Assembly: GCA_964561145.1 (NCBI GenBank)
Contig: CAZLNZ010000012.1
Coordinates: forward strand, 12,563 to 76,562
Direction of reading: 5' to 3'
Source of the DNA: RUG14300 sp964561145
GTDB lineage: Bacteria > Bacillota > Clostridia > Christensenellales > CAG-1252
DNA: 64,000 nt
Shown here piece after piece: positions 10,268 through 18,672 of the stretch. Position 1 is the stretch's first letter. Each line of letters opens with the position of its first letter. The notes under the pieces were generated by a model, which was not told the origin of the DNA, did not search any database, and was given only the letters and a program-made list of their open reading frames with translations. The translations under genes were made by a program, and so were the position numbers.

Positions 10268-11026
10268 TTACTCCTTACTAGATACCGTCAACTCTACCAG
10301 TTTTCCGTTGTCTCTCGCTAGTTCCACGGTTTCCGTATCAATGATTCTCCCCTCGGGAATCAATACATTTCCATTATGAAGGACCTTCTTTACCACCCTC
10401 CTTCCCAACAAAAAGGCATAGCTCGAAATAATATTCCGAGAGACCGAATTATGTGAATCAAAACTTGCCGGTACCGCCCTTTTTGATTCAACGATATTTA
10501 CACTCGAAACAGACTCTTTTTCACTGTCGCCCAAAGGGGGATTGTAGGTATTGAATGCCTCGTTAATATTAACCAAGTTATCCTCAACCTTTCTTTTCTT
10601 TCCCTTCGATATGCGAAGTTTACGGCTTCCTTTAACTATCACCAATTCGTTATCCGCCACGACGACATCATCGGAGGATATACTCCTGCCGTCCGAAGTC
10701 AATAACATAGTTATTACACTCCCCTCCACCTCGACATCTTGAAGATGCCCAATAAATAGACCGTCTGTATTATATATATTCCTTTGGAAGGGAAGTCTTA
10801 AGCCCTTTTGTTCATACTCCGGAGCTTTGTATAAAGTATAATATATCTCATCGCCCTTATTGAGATAACGCAATTGTAAATAAACCTCGTTTTCCTCTCC
10901 ATCTACTATTACAACCTGCCTTATCCGTTTCATTTTATAATCACAGATTGCGGAAATAATAATTCCGAGGGGCTTGGCTTCAGCTAAGCATATAACTTGA
11001 CTTGAAAGCATTTCGCTTAATTTCAT
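10268..11026 (-). CDS. PRC-barrel-like protein of unknown function
   Basis: This 252-residue protein has no signal peptide or membrane helix. Its N-terminal half contains beta-rich segments resembling a PRC-barrel (KPLGIIISAICDYKMKRIRQ, later GLFIGHLQDVEV). The C-terminal part, starting about residue 205 (YAFLLGRRVVKKV), resembles segments of clostridial PRC-barrel proteins whose role is unclear. A GGAGG lies 7 nt before the ATG. It follows pgsA by 111 nt on the same strand and ends in a clear terminator, so it may be co-transcribed with pgsA. A regulatory or RNA-related role is possible because PRC barrels occur in RimM and photosynthetic H-subunits, but nothing here proves it. Confidence 0.65.
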   Translation of the reverse strand: MKLSEMLSSQVICLAEAKPLGIIISAICDYKMKRIRQVVIVDGEENEVYLQLRYLNKGDEIYYTLYKAPEYEQKGLRLPFQRNIYNTDGLFIGHLQDVEVEGSVITMLLTSDGRSISSDDVVVADNELVIVKGSRKLRISKGKKRKVEDNLVNINEAFNTYNPPLGDSEKESVSSVNIVESKRAVPASFDSHNSVSRNIISSYAFLLGRRVVKKVLHNGNVLIPEGRIIDTETVELARDNGKLVELTVSSKE

Positions 11027-11137
11027 AAAAAACCTCCGCTAAGAATATGTATCAAAGCTTATTCTTCAACGGAGGTATTTATGTTTCAAATAACAAAAAA
11101 CAACAAAAGATTATATGTTGTGCGGATAACTCGGTTT

Positions 11138-11854
11138 TTATTCTTCAGAAGGAGCAGATTCTTTTTCTGCTACATCTTGAACCTCATCGGCTGCGGCTTC
11201 CTCTTCTAGAACGACAGAATCTTCTTTTTCCTTTTCTTTGCCTTCCTTTAATTGCTTAAAGCTATTGATCGCATAATGAATAGCGGCACTCCAATTCAAA
11301 ACCAAACCGATTACTATTACAAACCAGTCAAAGCCCCAATTTTCAAATGCACCGCTAAAATTACATAGCGACACAATTTGCGGATGGAAGAAACTCAATA
11401 TAACACCGATGCTTATAACACAGCTGGCAACTTTGCCAAGCATATCGGCTTTGATATTAACCTTATTGAGAATAAAGCTTCCTACCAAAACCATCATAAA
11501 TTCTCTTACAGCCAAAAGAACAACGAAAAGCCAATGAATATAGCCTGCAACCGTAAGAGCAATAAGTGCACCGATATGCATACATTTATCCGCTACAGGG
11601 TCAATGAGCTGCCCCACATAAGAGCCTTGATTGAATTTTCTTGCAATCATTCCGTCAAAAACATCGGTAACGGAAGCTAAAACCATTATTAGCAAAGCAC
11701 CGTGAACCATTCCGATATTGTATTGATAATCACCGACATTGCCCGATCCGATAATCAATAACGTCATATATACCGGGACAAGAAGTATACGGATAAGGGT
11801 AAGCAGATTAGGGATTGTACAAATTTCCTTTTTTGATAAAACCAATCTTTTCAT
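11138..11854 (-). CDS. pgsA: CDP-diacylglycerol-glycerol-3-phosphate 3-phosphatidyltransferase
   Basis: This 238-residue membrane enzyme makes phosphatidylglycerophosphate, the committed step to phosphatidylglycerol. The CDP-alcohol phosphotransferase signature D-G-x2-A-R-x8-G-x3-D-x3-D is complete, running from DGMIAR to PVAD at about residues 66-88. Several hydrophobic segments surround it. The N-terminus NLLTLIRILLVPVY is typical of PgsA. The C-terminus has an added acidic tail of about 35 residues rich in Glu and Lys, which is longer than usual. The ribosome binding site is weak (AAGG about 10 nt upstream). The order pgsA then PRC-barrel-like gene suggests a short operon. Confidence 0.92.
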   Translation of the reverse strand: MKRLVLSKKEICTIPNLLTLIRILLVPVYMTLLIIGSGNVGDYQYNIGMVHGALLIMVLASVTDVFDGMIARKFNQGSYVGQLIDPVADKCMHIGALIALTVAGYIHWLFVVLLAVREFMMVLVGSFILNKVNIKADMLGKVASCVISIGVILSFFHPQIVSLCNFSGAFENWGFDWFVIVIGLVLNWSAAIHYAINSFKQLKEGKEKEKEDSVVLEEEAAADEVQDVAEKESAPSEE

Positions 11855-12036
11855 AGCAATAAACCTTTACTTTTTATTTTAGGAGCAGCCAAATTGTGAC
11901 GAAACCTCCTATTGTATACATTATACCATTAATTTCCTTTTTTGTGGCTAATATTATTGTTTAATTCTCTTAATAATGCTTAAAAATAAACAAGATACCC
12001 TCTTGCTTAAAAAACGCCCCACAAACTCGCCTGATG

Positions 12037-12062
12037 GCAAAAAGGGACTCGATAAAGTCCCT
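12037..12062 (-). terminator. Rho-independent terminator of clpB
   Basis: An AAGGGACT / AGTCCCTT stem (12042-12062) is followed on the minus strand by a T run, about 25 nt beyond the clpB stop codon. Confidence 0.8.
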
Positions 12063-12086
12063 TGTGTTGCTGTTAATCTCAAACGA

Positions 12087-14222
12087 TCATTCAATTAAAC
12101 CTAGCTTCAACCCATCGTTTTCAACGGTAAGTAAAAGCTTACTCTTAGGCGATAAGTTCTTTGAAAGAATATATCTTGCAATCATCGTTTCAACCGAAGT
12201 CTCAATATATCTCCTCATAGGTCTTGCTCCGTACTCTTGGTCAAAGCCCTTTTCTATTATATAGGTCATAGCTTCATCATCTATGGTTAATTCCAGCTCG
12301 TTTTCCTTCAATCTCTTCTTTAACGATTCTAACATAAGTCCTGCAATCTGCTTCAACGCTTCAGAATCCAGGGGACGGAAATAAACTATTTCGTCAAGTC
12401 TGTTCAAAAATTCCGGACGGAATGTCCCTTTAAGTAATTTTTCCATATTACTTGCGGTTTCTTCCGTTAATTCGCCGTTCTTAAAGCCATCCAATAAAAA
12501 CTCTGAACCCAAGTTTGAGGTCATTATTATTATCGTATTCTTAAAATCCACGGTTTTACCCTTGCTATCTGTTATTCTTCCGTCGTCTAGAACCTGCAAA
12601 AGCAAATTGAAAACATCGGGATGCGCCTTTTCTATTTCATCGAAAAGAACAACGGAGTAAGGCTTTCTTCTTACTGCTTCAGTAAGCATACCACCCTCGT
12701 CATATCCGACATATCCGGGAGGCGCGCCGATTAAACGAGATACAGAGAACTTCTCCATATATTCGCTCATATCGATACGCACAATGTTTCTTTCGTCATC
12801 GAAAAGGGTCTCTGCCAATGCCTTTGCAAGCTCTGTTTTGCCAACACCGGTAGGTCCCAAAAACAAAAAACTTCCTATCGGCTTATTGGGGTTTTGTATT
12901 CCCGCTCTAGATCTAAGAATCGCATCCGACACCTTGGTTACGCCTTCATTCTGACCTATAACACGCTTATGCAGCTGCTCCTCGAGTTTCAACACCTTTT
13001 GCTTTTCGCCTTCCATCAATTTAGATACGGGAATTCCGGTCCACCTAGCTACAATTCTTGCAATCTCGTCTTCCGTAACTTCGGAATTCAACAGATGCCC
13101 TTCCTTGATAATCTTATGCACCTCTTCAAGCTTCTTTTCAAGAGTAGGCATATCCTTATAACGCATTCTTGCAACGGAGGCATAGTCACCCGATAACTCG
13201 GCAGTCTCTATCTGCGCATTGAGTTTGTCTATCTTGATTTTTATAGCTTTTTCCTCTTCGATTGCCTCCTTCTCACGTTGCCAGCGTGCCTTCATCTCCT
13301 CGAAACTTGCCCGGTTTTCACCAAGCTCGACTTGAAGTTTTCTCAATCGCTCCAAGGATAACTCATCCTTTTCCTTGCTCAATGCAACCTCTTCGATTTG
13401 CTCTTGCATTATTTTACGCGACAAGGCATCCATTTCACTAGGCATGGAATCTATCTCGGTACGAATAACGGCACCCGCCTCATCAATTAGATCTATCGCT
13501 TTATCAGGCAAAAATCTATCGCTTATATATCTGTCAGACAAGGTTGCTGCAGCTATAAGTGCTCTGTCGTGTATACGAACACCGTGAAATATCTCGTACC
13601 TTTCTTTCAAACCTCTCAATATACTTATAGTATCCTCAACAGTCGGCTCTTCGACCAATACCGGCTGAAAACGACGCTCTAAAGCCGCATCCTTTTCAAT
13701 ATACATCCGATATTCGTCAAGAGTGGTTGCACCGATACAATGAAGCTCTCCACGTGCAAGAAGAGGCTTTAACAGATTGCCGGCATCCATGGCACCCTCG
13801 GCTTTTCCTGCACCGACAACCGTATGAAGTTCATCTATGAAAAGTATGATTTTGCCTTCTGCTTTCTTGATTTCTCCTAAAACAGACTTAAGCCTCTCCT
13901 CAAATTCGCCTCTATACTTAGCACCGGCAATCAAGGAGCCCATATCCAAGGAATAAAGGGTTTTGCCCTTAAGCCCCTCGGGTACGTCTCCTTTCTTTAT
14001 TCTCACGGCTAAACCCTCGACGATTGCCGTCTTACCTACTCCCGGTTCGCCGATCAAAACGGGATTGTTTTTTGTCTTTCTAGACAATATCCTTATTACA
14101 TTTCTTATTTCCTCGTCACGACCTATTACCGGATCCAGCTTATGTTCCTCTGCCTTTTTAGTTAGGTCTGTACCATATCTTTCCAAAACGTTTTCTTGTT
14201 CTTGATTAGGTTCGTATGTCAT
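12087..14222 (-). CDS. clpB: ClpB-type disaggregase lacking the N-terminal domain
   Basis: This 711-residue AAA+ chaperone rescues aggregated proteins with DnaK. It starts directly at the NBD1 region (LERYGTDLTKKA), so the Clp_N domain of about 150 residues is absent. Walker A motifs are GEPGVGKT (58-65) and GPTGVGKT (about 450), and the first Walker B ends ILFIDE near 131. The middle region, from about 240 to 380, matches the full ClpB coiled coil (for example QIETAELSGDYASVARMRY), which separates it from ClpC. The start is firm: AGGAGGT lies 5 nt before the ATG and a perfect promoter lies 70-100 nt upstream, so the missing N-domain is not a start-site error. A short ClpB form without the N-domain is made from an internal start in other bacteria; here it seems to be the only product. 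Confidence 0.9.
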   Translation of the reverse strand: MTYEPNQEQENVLERYGTDLTKKAEEHKLDPVIGRDEEIRNVIRILSRKTKNNPVLIGEPGVGKTAIVEGLAVRIKKGDVPEGLKGKTLYSLDMGSLIAGAKYRGEFEERLKSVLGEIKKAEGKIILFIDELHTVVGAGKAEGAMDAGNLLKPLLARGELHCIGATTLDEYRMYIEKDAALERRFQPVLVEEPTVEDTISILRGLKERYEIFHGVRIHDRALIAAATLSDRYISDRFLPDKAIDLIDEAGAVIRTEIDSMPSEMDALSRKIMQEQIEEVALSKEKDELSLERLRKLQVELGENRASFEEMKARWQREKEAIEEEKAIKIKIDKLNAQIETAELSGDYASVARMRYKDMPTLEKKLEEVHKIIKEGHLLNSEVTEDEIARIVARWTGIPVSKLMEGEKQKVLKLEEQLHKRVIGQNEGVTKVSDAILRSRAGIQNPNKPIGSFLFLGPTGVGKTELAKALAETLFDDERNIVRIDMSEYMEKFSVSRLIGAPPGYVGYDEGGMLTEAVRRKPYSVVLFDEIEKAHPDVFNLLLQVLDDGRITDSKGKTVDFKNTIIIMTSNLGSEFLLDGFKNGELTEETASNMEKLLKGTFRPEFLNRLDEIVYFRPLDSEALKQIAGLMLESLKKRLKENELELTIDDEAMTYIIEKGFDQEYGARPMRRYIETSVETMIARYILSKNLSPKSKLLLTVENDGLKLGLIE

Positions 14223-14253
14223 ATAAACCTCCTTTGCCTGTTGGCAGTTTACG

Positions 14254-14277
14254 ACTTAAACTGTTAGCAGTCTAAGT
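14254..14277. promoter_or_regulatory. Inverted repeat in the clpB leader, possible operator
   Basis: Arms ACTTAAACTG and CAGTCTAAGT pair at 9 of 10 positions around a 4-nt loop. The repeat lies between the predicted transcription start and the ribosome binding site of clpB. It does not match the CIRCE or CtsR consensus, so a heat-shock role is only a guess. Confidence 0.45.
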
Positions 14278-14291
14278 CTTTGATTGCTAAT

Positions 14292-14320
14292 ATTGTAGAA
14301 TATTCTCCTTCTTTTGTCAA
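14292..14320 (-). promoter_or_regulatory. Strong sigma-A-type promoter of clpB
   Basis: On the minus strand TTGACA (14315-14320) and TACAAT (14292-14297) have a 17-nt spacer. The predicted start near 14285 gives a leader of about 60 nt that contains the inverted repeat. Confidence 0.8.
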
Positions 14321-14391
14321 TAGTTTTGAGAGGATTTTACATTTTTATTCCGTTTTTTCATTTTCGAGTCAAGCATTCGAGCATTACCATA

Positions 14392-14421
14392 TTGATTTAC
14401 CCTTTTTCGATATGTTATAAT
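14392..14421 (+). promoter_or_regulatory. Candidate promoter of the LRR-VWA-MoxR operon
   Basis: TTGATT (14392-14397) and a perfect TATAAT (14416-14421) are 18 nt apart, about 40 nt before the first start codon of the operon. It is divergent from clpB. Confidence 0.6.
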
Positions 14422-14462
14422 TCTATTATAGCTATCAATTATTCATTCGGGTATTAAACATC

Positions 14463-17162
14463 ATGCTGTATGATCTGTTAAAATACGAATACCGCACGCA
14501 CGGAATTGAAATTGTCGGCTTTGAAGGCTTCCCCAAAGTCGTTATTATTCCGTCTAAAATCGAAGAAACAAGGATAATCGGTATTTCGGCACACGCCTTT
14601 GAAGGGTTACAAACGCTAGAAAAAGTGATTATCGAAAACGGAGTCGAGTCCATCGGCGAATGTGCTTTCTCGAACTGTTCAAATCTAAAAGAAGCCATCC
14701 TTCCGGACAGTATACAGCATATCGGCAAAGATGCTTTTACAAACACGCCGCTGTTCGATAATGCAAAGCCTTGCGGTGGAGTGATATATATTAATCGTCA
14801 CCTAATTCAAGCGGTAACTCCTTTGTCACATTTCATCGTAAACGGTGTTGTATCTATTGCAGAAGAGGCATTCATTAACCATACAGAGCTTCGAGACGTA
14901 ACCTTTACAAACGGATTAAAATATATCTCGCCTCGTGCCTTCTATAATTGCGGACTCACCTCGGTTAAGCTTTCCTATGGTGTAAGGAACATAGGGGCAT
15001 TAGCTTTTGCAGAATGTAAAGGGCTAACCTCTGCATTTTTTCCGGAATCGGTCATGCTTATAGAAGAGGGCGTATTTTATAACACCCCTCTATATAATAA
15101 TTCATCCTCTGAACTTTATGTTGGAAAACACTTAATCAAAGCTCAAGGAAGAAAATCAGTCAAATTAAGAGAGGATACAATATCCATAGCAGAGGGGGCT
15201 TTTTCGGAAAGCATTGTCGAAAAAGTCAATCTTAAAAACATATCCTCCATCCCCGCCTGTTGTTTCTATAAATGTAAAGCTCTTAGACGAATAAAATCCC
15301 TCCCGCTTACCAATATCGGGGAAGGTGCCTTTGCCTTTTGTTCATCTCTAGAAAAACCTATGATTGCCGAAAATGCCATTCTTGGTGCAGGATATGACTA
15401 TTATTCCTCAATTAATAAAGGAATACCGGAAGAAAACGTCCTTTACCTAGGCAAGCACCTTGTTTACGCAAGAGAGCTTTACGGTGAATATACGATAAAA
15501 AACGGGACACTCTTTGTGGAAAAAACGGCATTCAAGGATAATATTAGACTCACAGCAGTACGCTTTCCCTCCTCGGTTATCAAAATCGGTGAAGGTGCTT
15601 TGCTCAACTGTCCGTTTCTAAAAAAAATCCATCTATCAAATAAGCTTAAAGTAATTCCCGACCAATTTGCAAAGGATTGCGAATTACAAGAAATCGATAT
15701 CCCCGACAGCGTTATCACCATTGGAAGGGAGGCATTTTACGGCTGTGAAAAGCTCAAGGGAGAGATTGTCTGCTCAGCAATAAAGCTTGGAGAGAGATGT
15801 TTTTATAAAACACAAATATCGGGAATACATTTTAAAAAACCGATAAGGCTCATTGAAAAGGAAGCTTTTGCCTTTGCATCTTCCCTTAAAACAATAGATT
15901 TTTCAGTTGCAGATAAAGGCAAAATATCGGAGGGCTGTTTCAAGAGTTGTCGTTCCGTTGTCAACATGAGCCTTCCTGACGGGATAAAAATCCTTCCTCC
16001 GTCTTGTTTCGAAGGATGCATTTCACTGAAAAACATACGCTTACCGGAAAGCCTCGAAATAATAGAAAAAAGATGCTTCTATAATTGTAAATTACTTGAA
16101 GAAATCGATCTCACAAACCGTATAATATATACCTCTTGCTTTGAAAACTGCTCGTCATTAAAAAGTGCCTCTATCAATCAAGAAAGGCTTTACCCTGCAA
16201 CTTTTAAAAACTGCGTCTCCCTTGAAAAAATGACTTTCTCGGGTAATATCCGTACCATCGGAAGGGAAGCTTTTTATAATACCACATCATTAAAAGTTCT
16301 ACCCCTTCCCTCGACACTCGAAACAGTAGAAGCCGCAGCCTTCAAAAAGAGCGGAATTCAAGAAGCGATTTTAAATTCATCGATTACAATCGAGGCTAAT
16401 GCCTTCGAGGACTCCTCACTTATAAGAGCTTTGACAACAACGGAAAAATCAAATAAAAAAGGAACTATCGGAAAATATGCTTTTTCAAATTGCAAGTTTT
16501 TGGAAGAAGTCTATTTACCAGATGGAACATATTGCTTGCAGAAAAATGCTTTTTCCGATTGTATAGCACTAAATTCAATCACCCTAAACGACAAGCTTTA
16601 CTCTATCGGAAACGCCGCCTTTTCAGGATGTAGACAATTAAAATGTCTCCGTTTACCCGATTCATTGTTAAGTATAGGCACAGATTTCTTTACAGGAGGT
16701 AAAATCGTAAAAAAGAACCTTTCAGCCCTATTAAAACAAGAACAAGGCTCGTTCCTAAAGCTTGGCGGAAATCTTGTAGAATACGAATATGGTTTTGTTT
16801 CAATTCCCCTTTTCGGTGAAGAATGCTTTTTGGATAATAACTGGAGAAAAGGGAAACTGTCTGCCTATGACTCGATTTTCGCCCTAGATACACAAAATAA
16901 GGAACTGAAGATTGACTATGTGACTCAACGATTACTCTACCCCTACAAGCTATCCAATCGAAACAAGAAAGCTTTTATCTCAGAATATCTGGATGATATA
17001 ATGTTTGAATTAATTACAAAACAAAGACCGGGAGATATTCGTAAACTCAACGAAAACAACTGTTTTTCAGTCGAATCGGTACAAGCATATATAAAATACA
17101 CAACCGAAATAAAAGCAGTCTCAATAACAGCACTGCTGTTAGATATTCTAAGAGGGCTTTAA
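14463..17162 (+). CDS. Cytosolic BspA-type leucine-rich-repeat protein
   Basis: This 899-residue protein consists almost entirely of LRR_5/BspA-type repeats of about 23 residues (for example SIGECAFSNCSNLKEAILPDS), from about residue 20 to 740, with a different C-terminal segment of about 160 residues. Unlike most BspA proteins it has no signal peptide, lipobox or membrane helix, so it probably acts in the cytosol. Several repeats are interrupted by inserts of the type LYVGKHLIKA / LYLGKHLVYA. It is followed after 1 nt by a VWA-like gene and then a MoxR ATPase, which suggests that it supplies binding or recognition for that pair. No good ribosome binding site is visible before the ATG, so the exact start is less certain. 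Function unknown. Confidence 0.85.
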   Translation: MLYDLLKYEYRTHGIEIVGFEGFPKVVIIPSKIEETRIIGISAHAFEGLQTLEKVIIENGVESIGECAFSNCSNLKEAILPDSIQHIGKDAFTNTPLFDNAKPCGGVIYINRHLIQAVTPLSHFIVNGVVSIAEEAFINHTELRDVTFTNGLKYISPRAFYNCGLTSVKLSYGVRNIGALAFAECKGLTSAFFPESVMLIEEGVFYNTPLYNNSSSELYVGKHLIKAQGRKSVKLREDTISIAEGAFSESIVEKVNLKNISSIPACCFYKCKALRRIKSLPLTNIGEGAFAFCSSLEKPMIAENAILGAGYDYYSSINKGIPEENVLYLGKHLVYARELYGEYTIKNGTLFVEKTAFKDNIRLTAVRFPSSVIKIGEGALLNCPFLKKIHLSNKLKVIPDQFAKDCELQEIDIPDSVITIGREAFYGCEKLKGEIVCSAIKLGERCFYKTQISGIHFKKPIRLIEKEAFAFASSLKTIDFSVADKGKISEGCFKSCRSVVNMSLPDGIKILPPSCFEGCISLKNIRLPESLEIIEKRCFYNCKLLEEIDLTNRIIYTSCFENCSSLKSASINQERLYPATFKNCVSLEKMTFSGNIRTIGREAFYNTTSLKVLPLPSTLETVEAAAFKKSGIQEAILNSSITIEANAFEDSSLIRALTTTEKSNKKGTIGKYAFSNCKFLEEVYLPDGTYCLQKNAFSDCIALNSITLNDKLYSIGNAAFSGCRQLKCLRLPDSLLSIGTDFFTGGKIVKKNLSALLKQEQGSFLKLGGNLVEYEYGFVSIPLFGEECFLDNNWRKGKLSAYDSIFALDTQNKELKIDYVTQRLLYPYKLSNRNKKAFISEYLDDIMFELITKQRPGDIRKLNENNCFSVESVQAYIKYTTEIKAVSITALLLDILRGL

Positions 17163-17163
17163 T

Positions 17164-18651
17164 ATGGTCGATAAAAAGCAAGCTGCACTAAATTCAATAG
17201 GCTTCAAGCTCCTCTCTTATGCAAAAAACGAGTTATGCGTAAATGCCCGTTATCTTGCCGGTGCCGCAGGGTATAATGAGGAAATACCTCAATCGGCACT
17301 AGATACCTTCATTCCGGTACAAAACATAAGTTCAAACGGCTCAATTCTTCTCTTCAATCCCCAATCGTTGTTAAGATTGTTCGAAAATACGCCCAATCTC
17401 CTTGTACGAACATATACACACACCCTTTTCCATTGTATATATCGCCATTACTCTAAAAGCTATCGCATCGAGAACAGACTAGCCTGGGACGTTTCGGCGG
17501 ATATTGCGGCAGAGTACCTTATAGATGAAATGGATTTTGACTGTACAAAACGTGACGGATTAGAAAAACGACAAGCAATCTACAATACATTGAATGCCAA
17601 CATTTCTTTTATTGTCGCAGAAAGGGTATACAATGAATTAAAGGATAGATCCGATTCGGAACTACATACTCTTAAGAAAATATTTCTTCTCGATGACCAC
17701 ATATTATGGGGGCAGGCAACTCCCTCCTCCATGAAAGAGGGCTCAAAAGAACAAGAGGAACCTGACAAAAAAGAGGATAGCGGTGCATTAGTACCGACAG
17801 CGGAAAAAGGTTCGACTGACGTAAAAGAGCAAGATTTGTCCAATGGAGAATTCGACTACAAACAAGGAATCGGGTCCCTTGCAGTAAAAGGCTCGGACAG
17901 AGAAAGTATTAGGAACAGCTCAGAGGATTGGAGACGTATTGCGGAAAGAATCAAATTGGACATTGAAAGCTTCTCCGCCTCCTATGGAGTAAACACGGGA
18001 CATCTTGTTAAAACAATTAACGTCGAACTTAGAACCCGTTACGACTATAGAAACTTCCTTAAACGATTTATGACACTAAAGGAAGTACTTAGAGAGGATC
18101 CCACCGAATTTGACTATATTTACTACAATCTCGGACTTACAATGTATGGTAATCTCCCATTTTGGGATAATCTGGAATATGTTGTCGATTACAGTCTAGA
18201 ACAATTCGTCATAGCAATAGACACGTCCGGCTCAGTATATAAAGACTTGGTGGTCCGATTTCTAGAGGAATGCTACTCCGTTGTAGAACAAGCACAAACC
18301 AAAAGAAGAAGAATTGTCCTGCATATTATTCAATGCGACTCGAAAATCAAAGAGGACGAAGTTATTACGGGTTACGATGATTTTATAAGATATATAAAAC
18401 GATTCACCTTAAAAGGCGGAGGCGGTACGGATTTCCGCCCCGTATTCGACAGAGTAACCGAGCTTATCGATACAGGAAAACTTGAAAATCTTAAAGGCTT
18501 AATCTACTTTACAGACGGTAAGGGAAGATATCCCGACAAACCACCGGATTACGATGCAGCATTTATTTTCTATGGTAAAAAAAGTAAAAGAAACGATTAT
18601 AATTGTCCTAGCTGGGCAATCAAATTAGTGGTAGACGAGGAGGATATCTAG
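17164..18651 (+). CDS. VWA-like protein with degenerate metallopeptidase-like N-domain (DUF2201 type)
   Basis: This 495-residue protein has the two-part layout of DUF2201 proteins: an N-terminal metallopeptidase-like domain (about 1-190), a low-complexity acidic linker (190-245) and a C-terminal VWA-like domain. The MIDAS motif DTSGS is at 352-356, with supporting GGGGTDFRP and FTDGKG segments. In the N-domain, where relatives carry HExxH, this protein reads HTLFH (86-90) followed by a His at 95. The catalytic Glu is replaced by Thr, so peptidase activity is doubtful. It starts 1 nt after the LRR gene and comes 21 nt before a MoxR ATPase, the usual partner of such VWA proteins, which together act as metal-linked adaptor and motor. 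Confidence 0.85.
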   Translation: MVDKKQAALNSIGFKLLSYAKNELCVNARYLAGAAGYNEEIPQSALDTFIPVQNISSNGSILLFNPQSLLRLFENTPNLLVRTYTHTLFHCIYRHYSKSYRIENRLAWDVSADIAAEYLIDEMDFDCTKRDGLEKRQAIYNTLNANISFIVAERVYNELKDRSDSELHTLKKIFLLDDHILWGQATPSSMKEGSKEQEEPDKKEDSGALVPTAEKGSTDVKEQDLSNGEFDYKQGIGSLAVKGSDRESIRNSSEDWRRIAERIKLDIESFSASYGVNTGHLVKTINVELRTRYDYRNFLKRFMTLKEVLREDPTEFDYIYYNLGLTMYGNLPFWDNLEYVVDYSLEQFVIAIDTSGSVYKDLVVRFLEECYSVVEQAQTKRRRIVLHIIQCDSKIKEDEVITGYDDFIRYIKRFTLKGGGGTDFRPVFDRVTELIDTGKLENLKGLIYFTDGKGRYPDKPPDYDAAFIFYGKKSKRNDYNCPSWAIKLVVDEEDI

Positions 18652-18672
18652 ACCTCGCAACAGTTAAAAATT

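Noticed and set aside
11081..11217. Short plus-strand frame behind a GGAGGT
   Set aside because: It overlaps the end of pgsA in antisense and has low-complexity Phe/Arg content; the ribosome-binding-like motif is probably chance.
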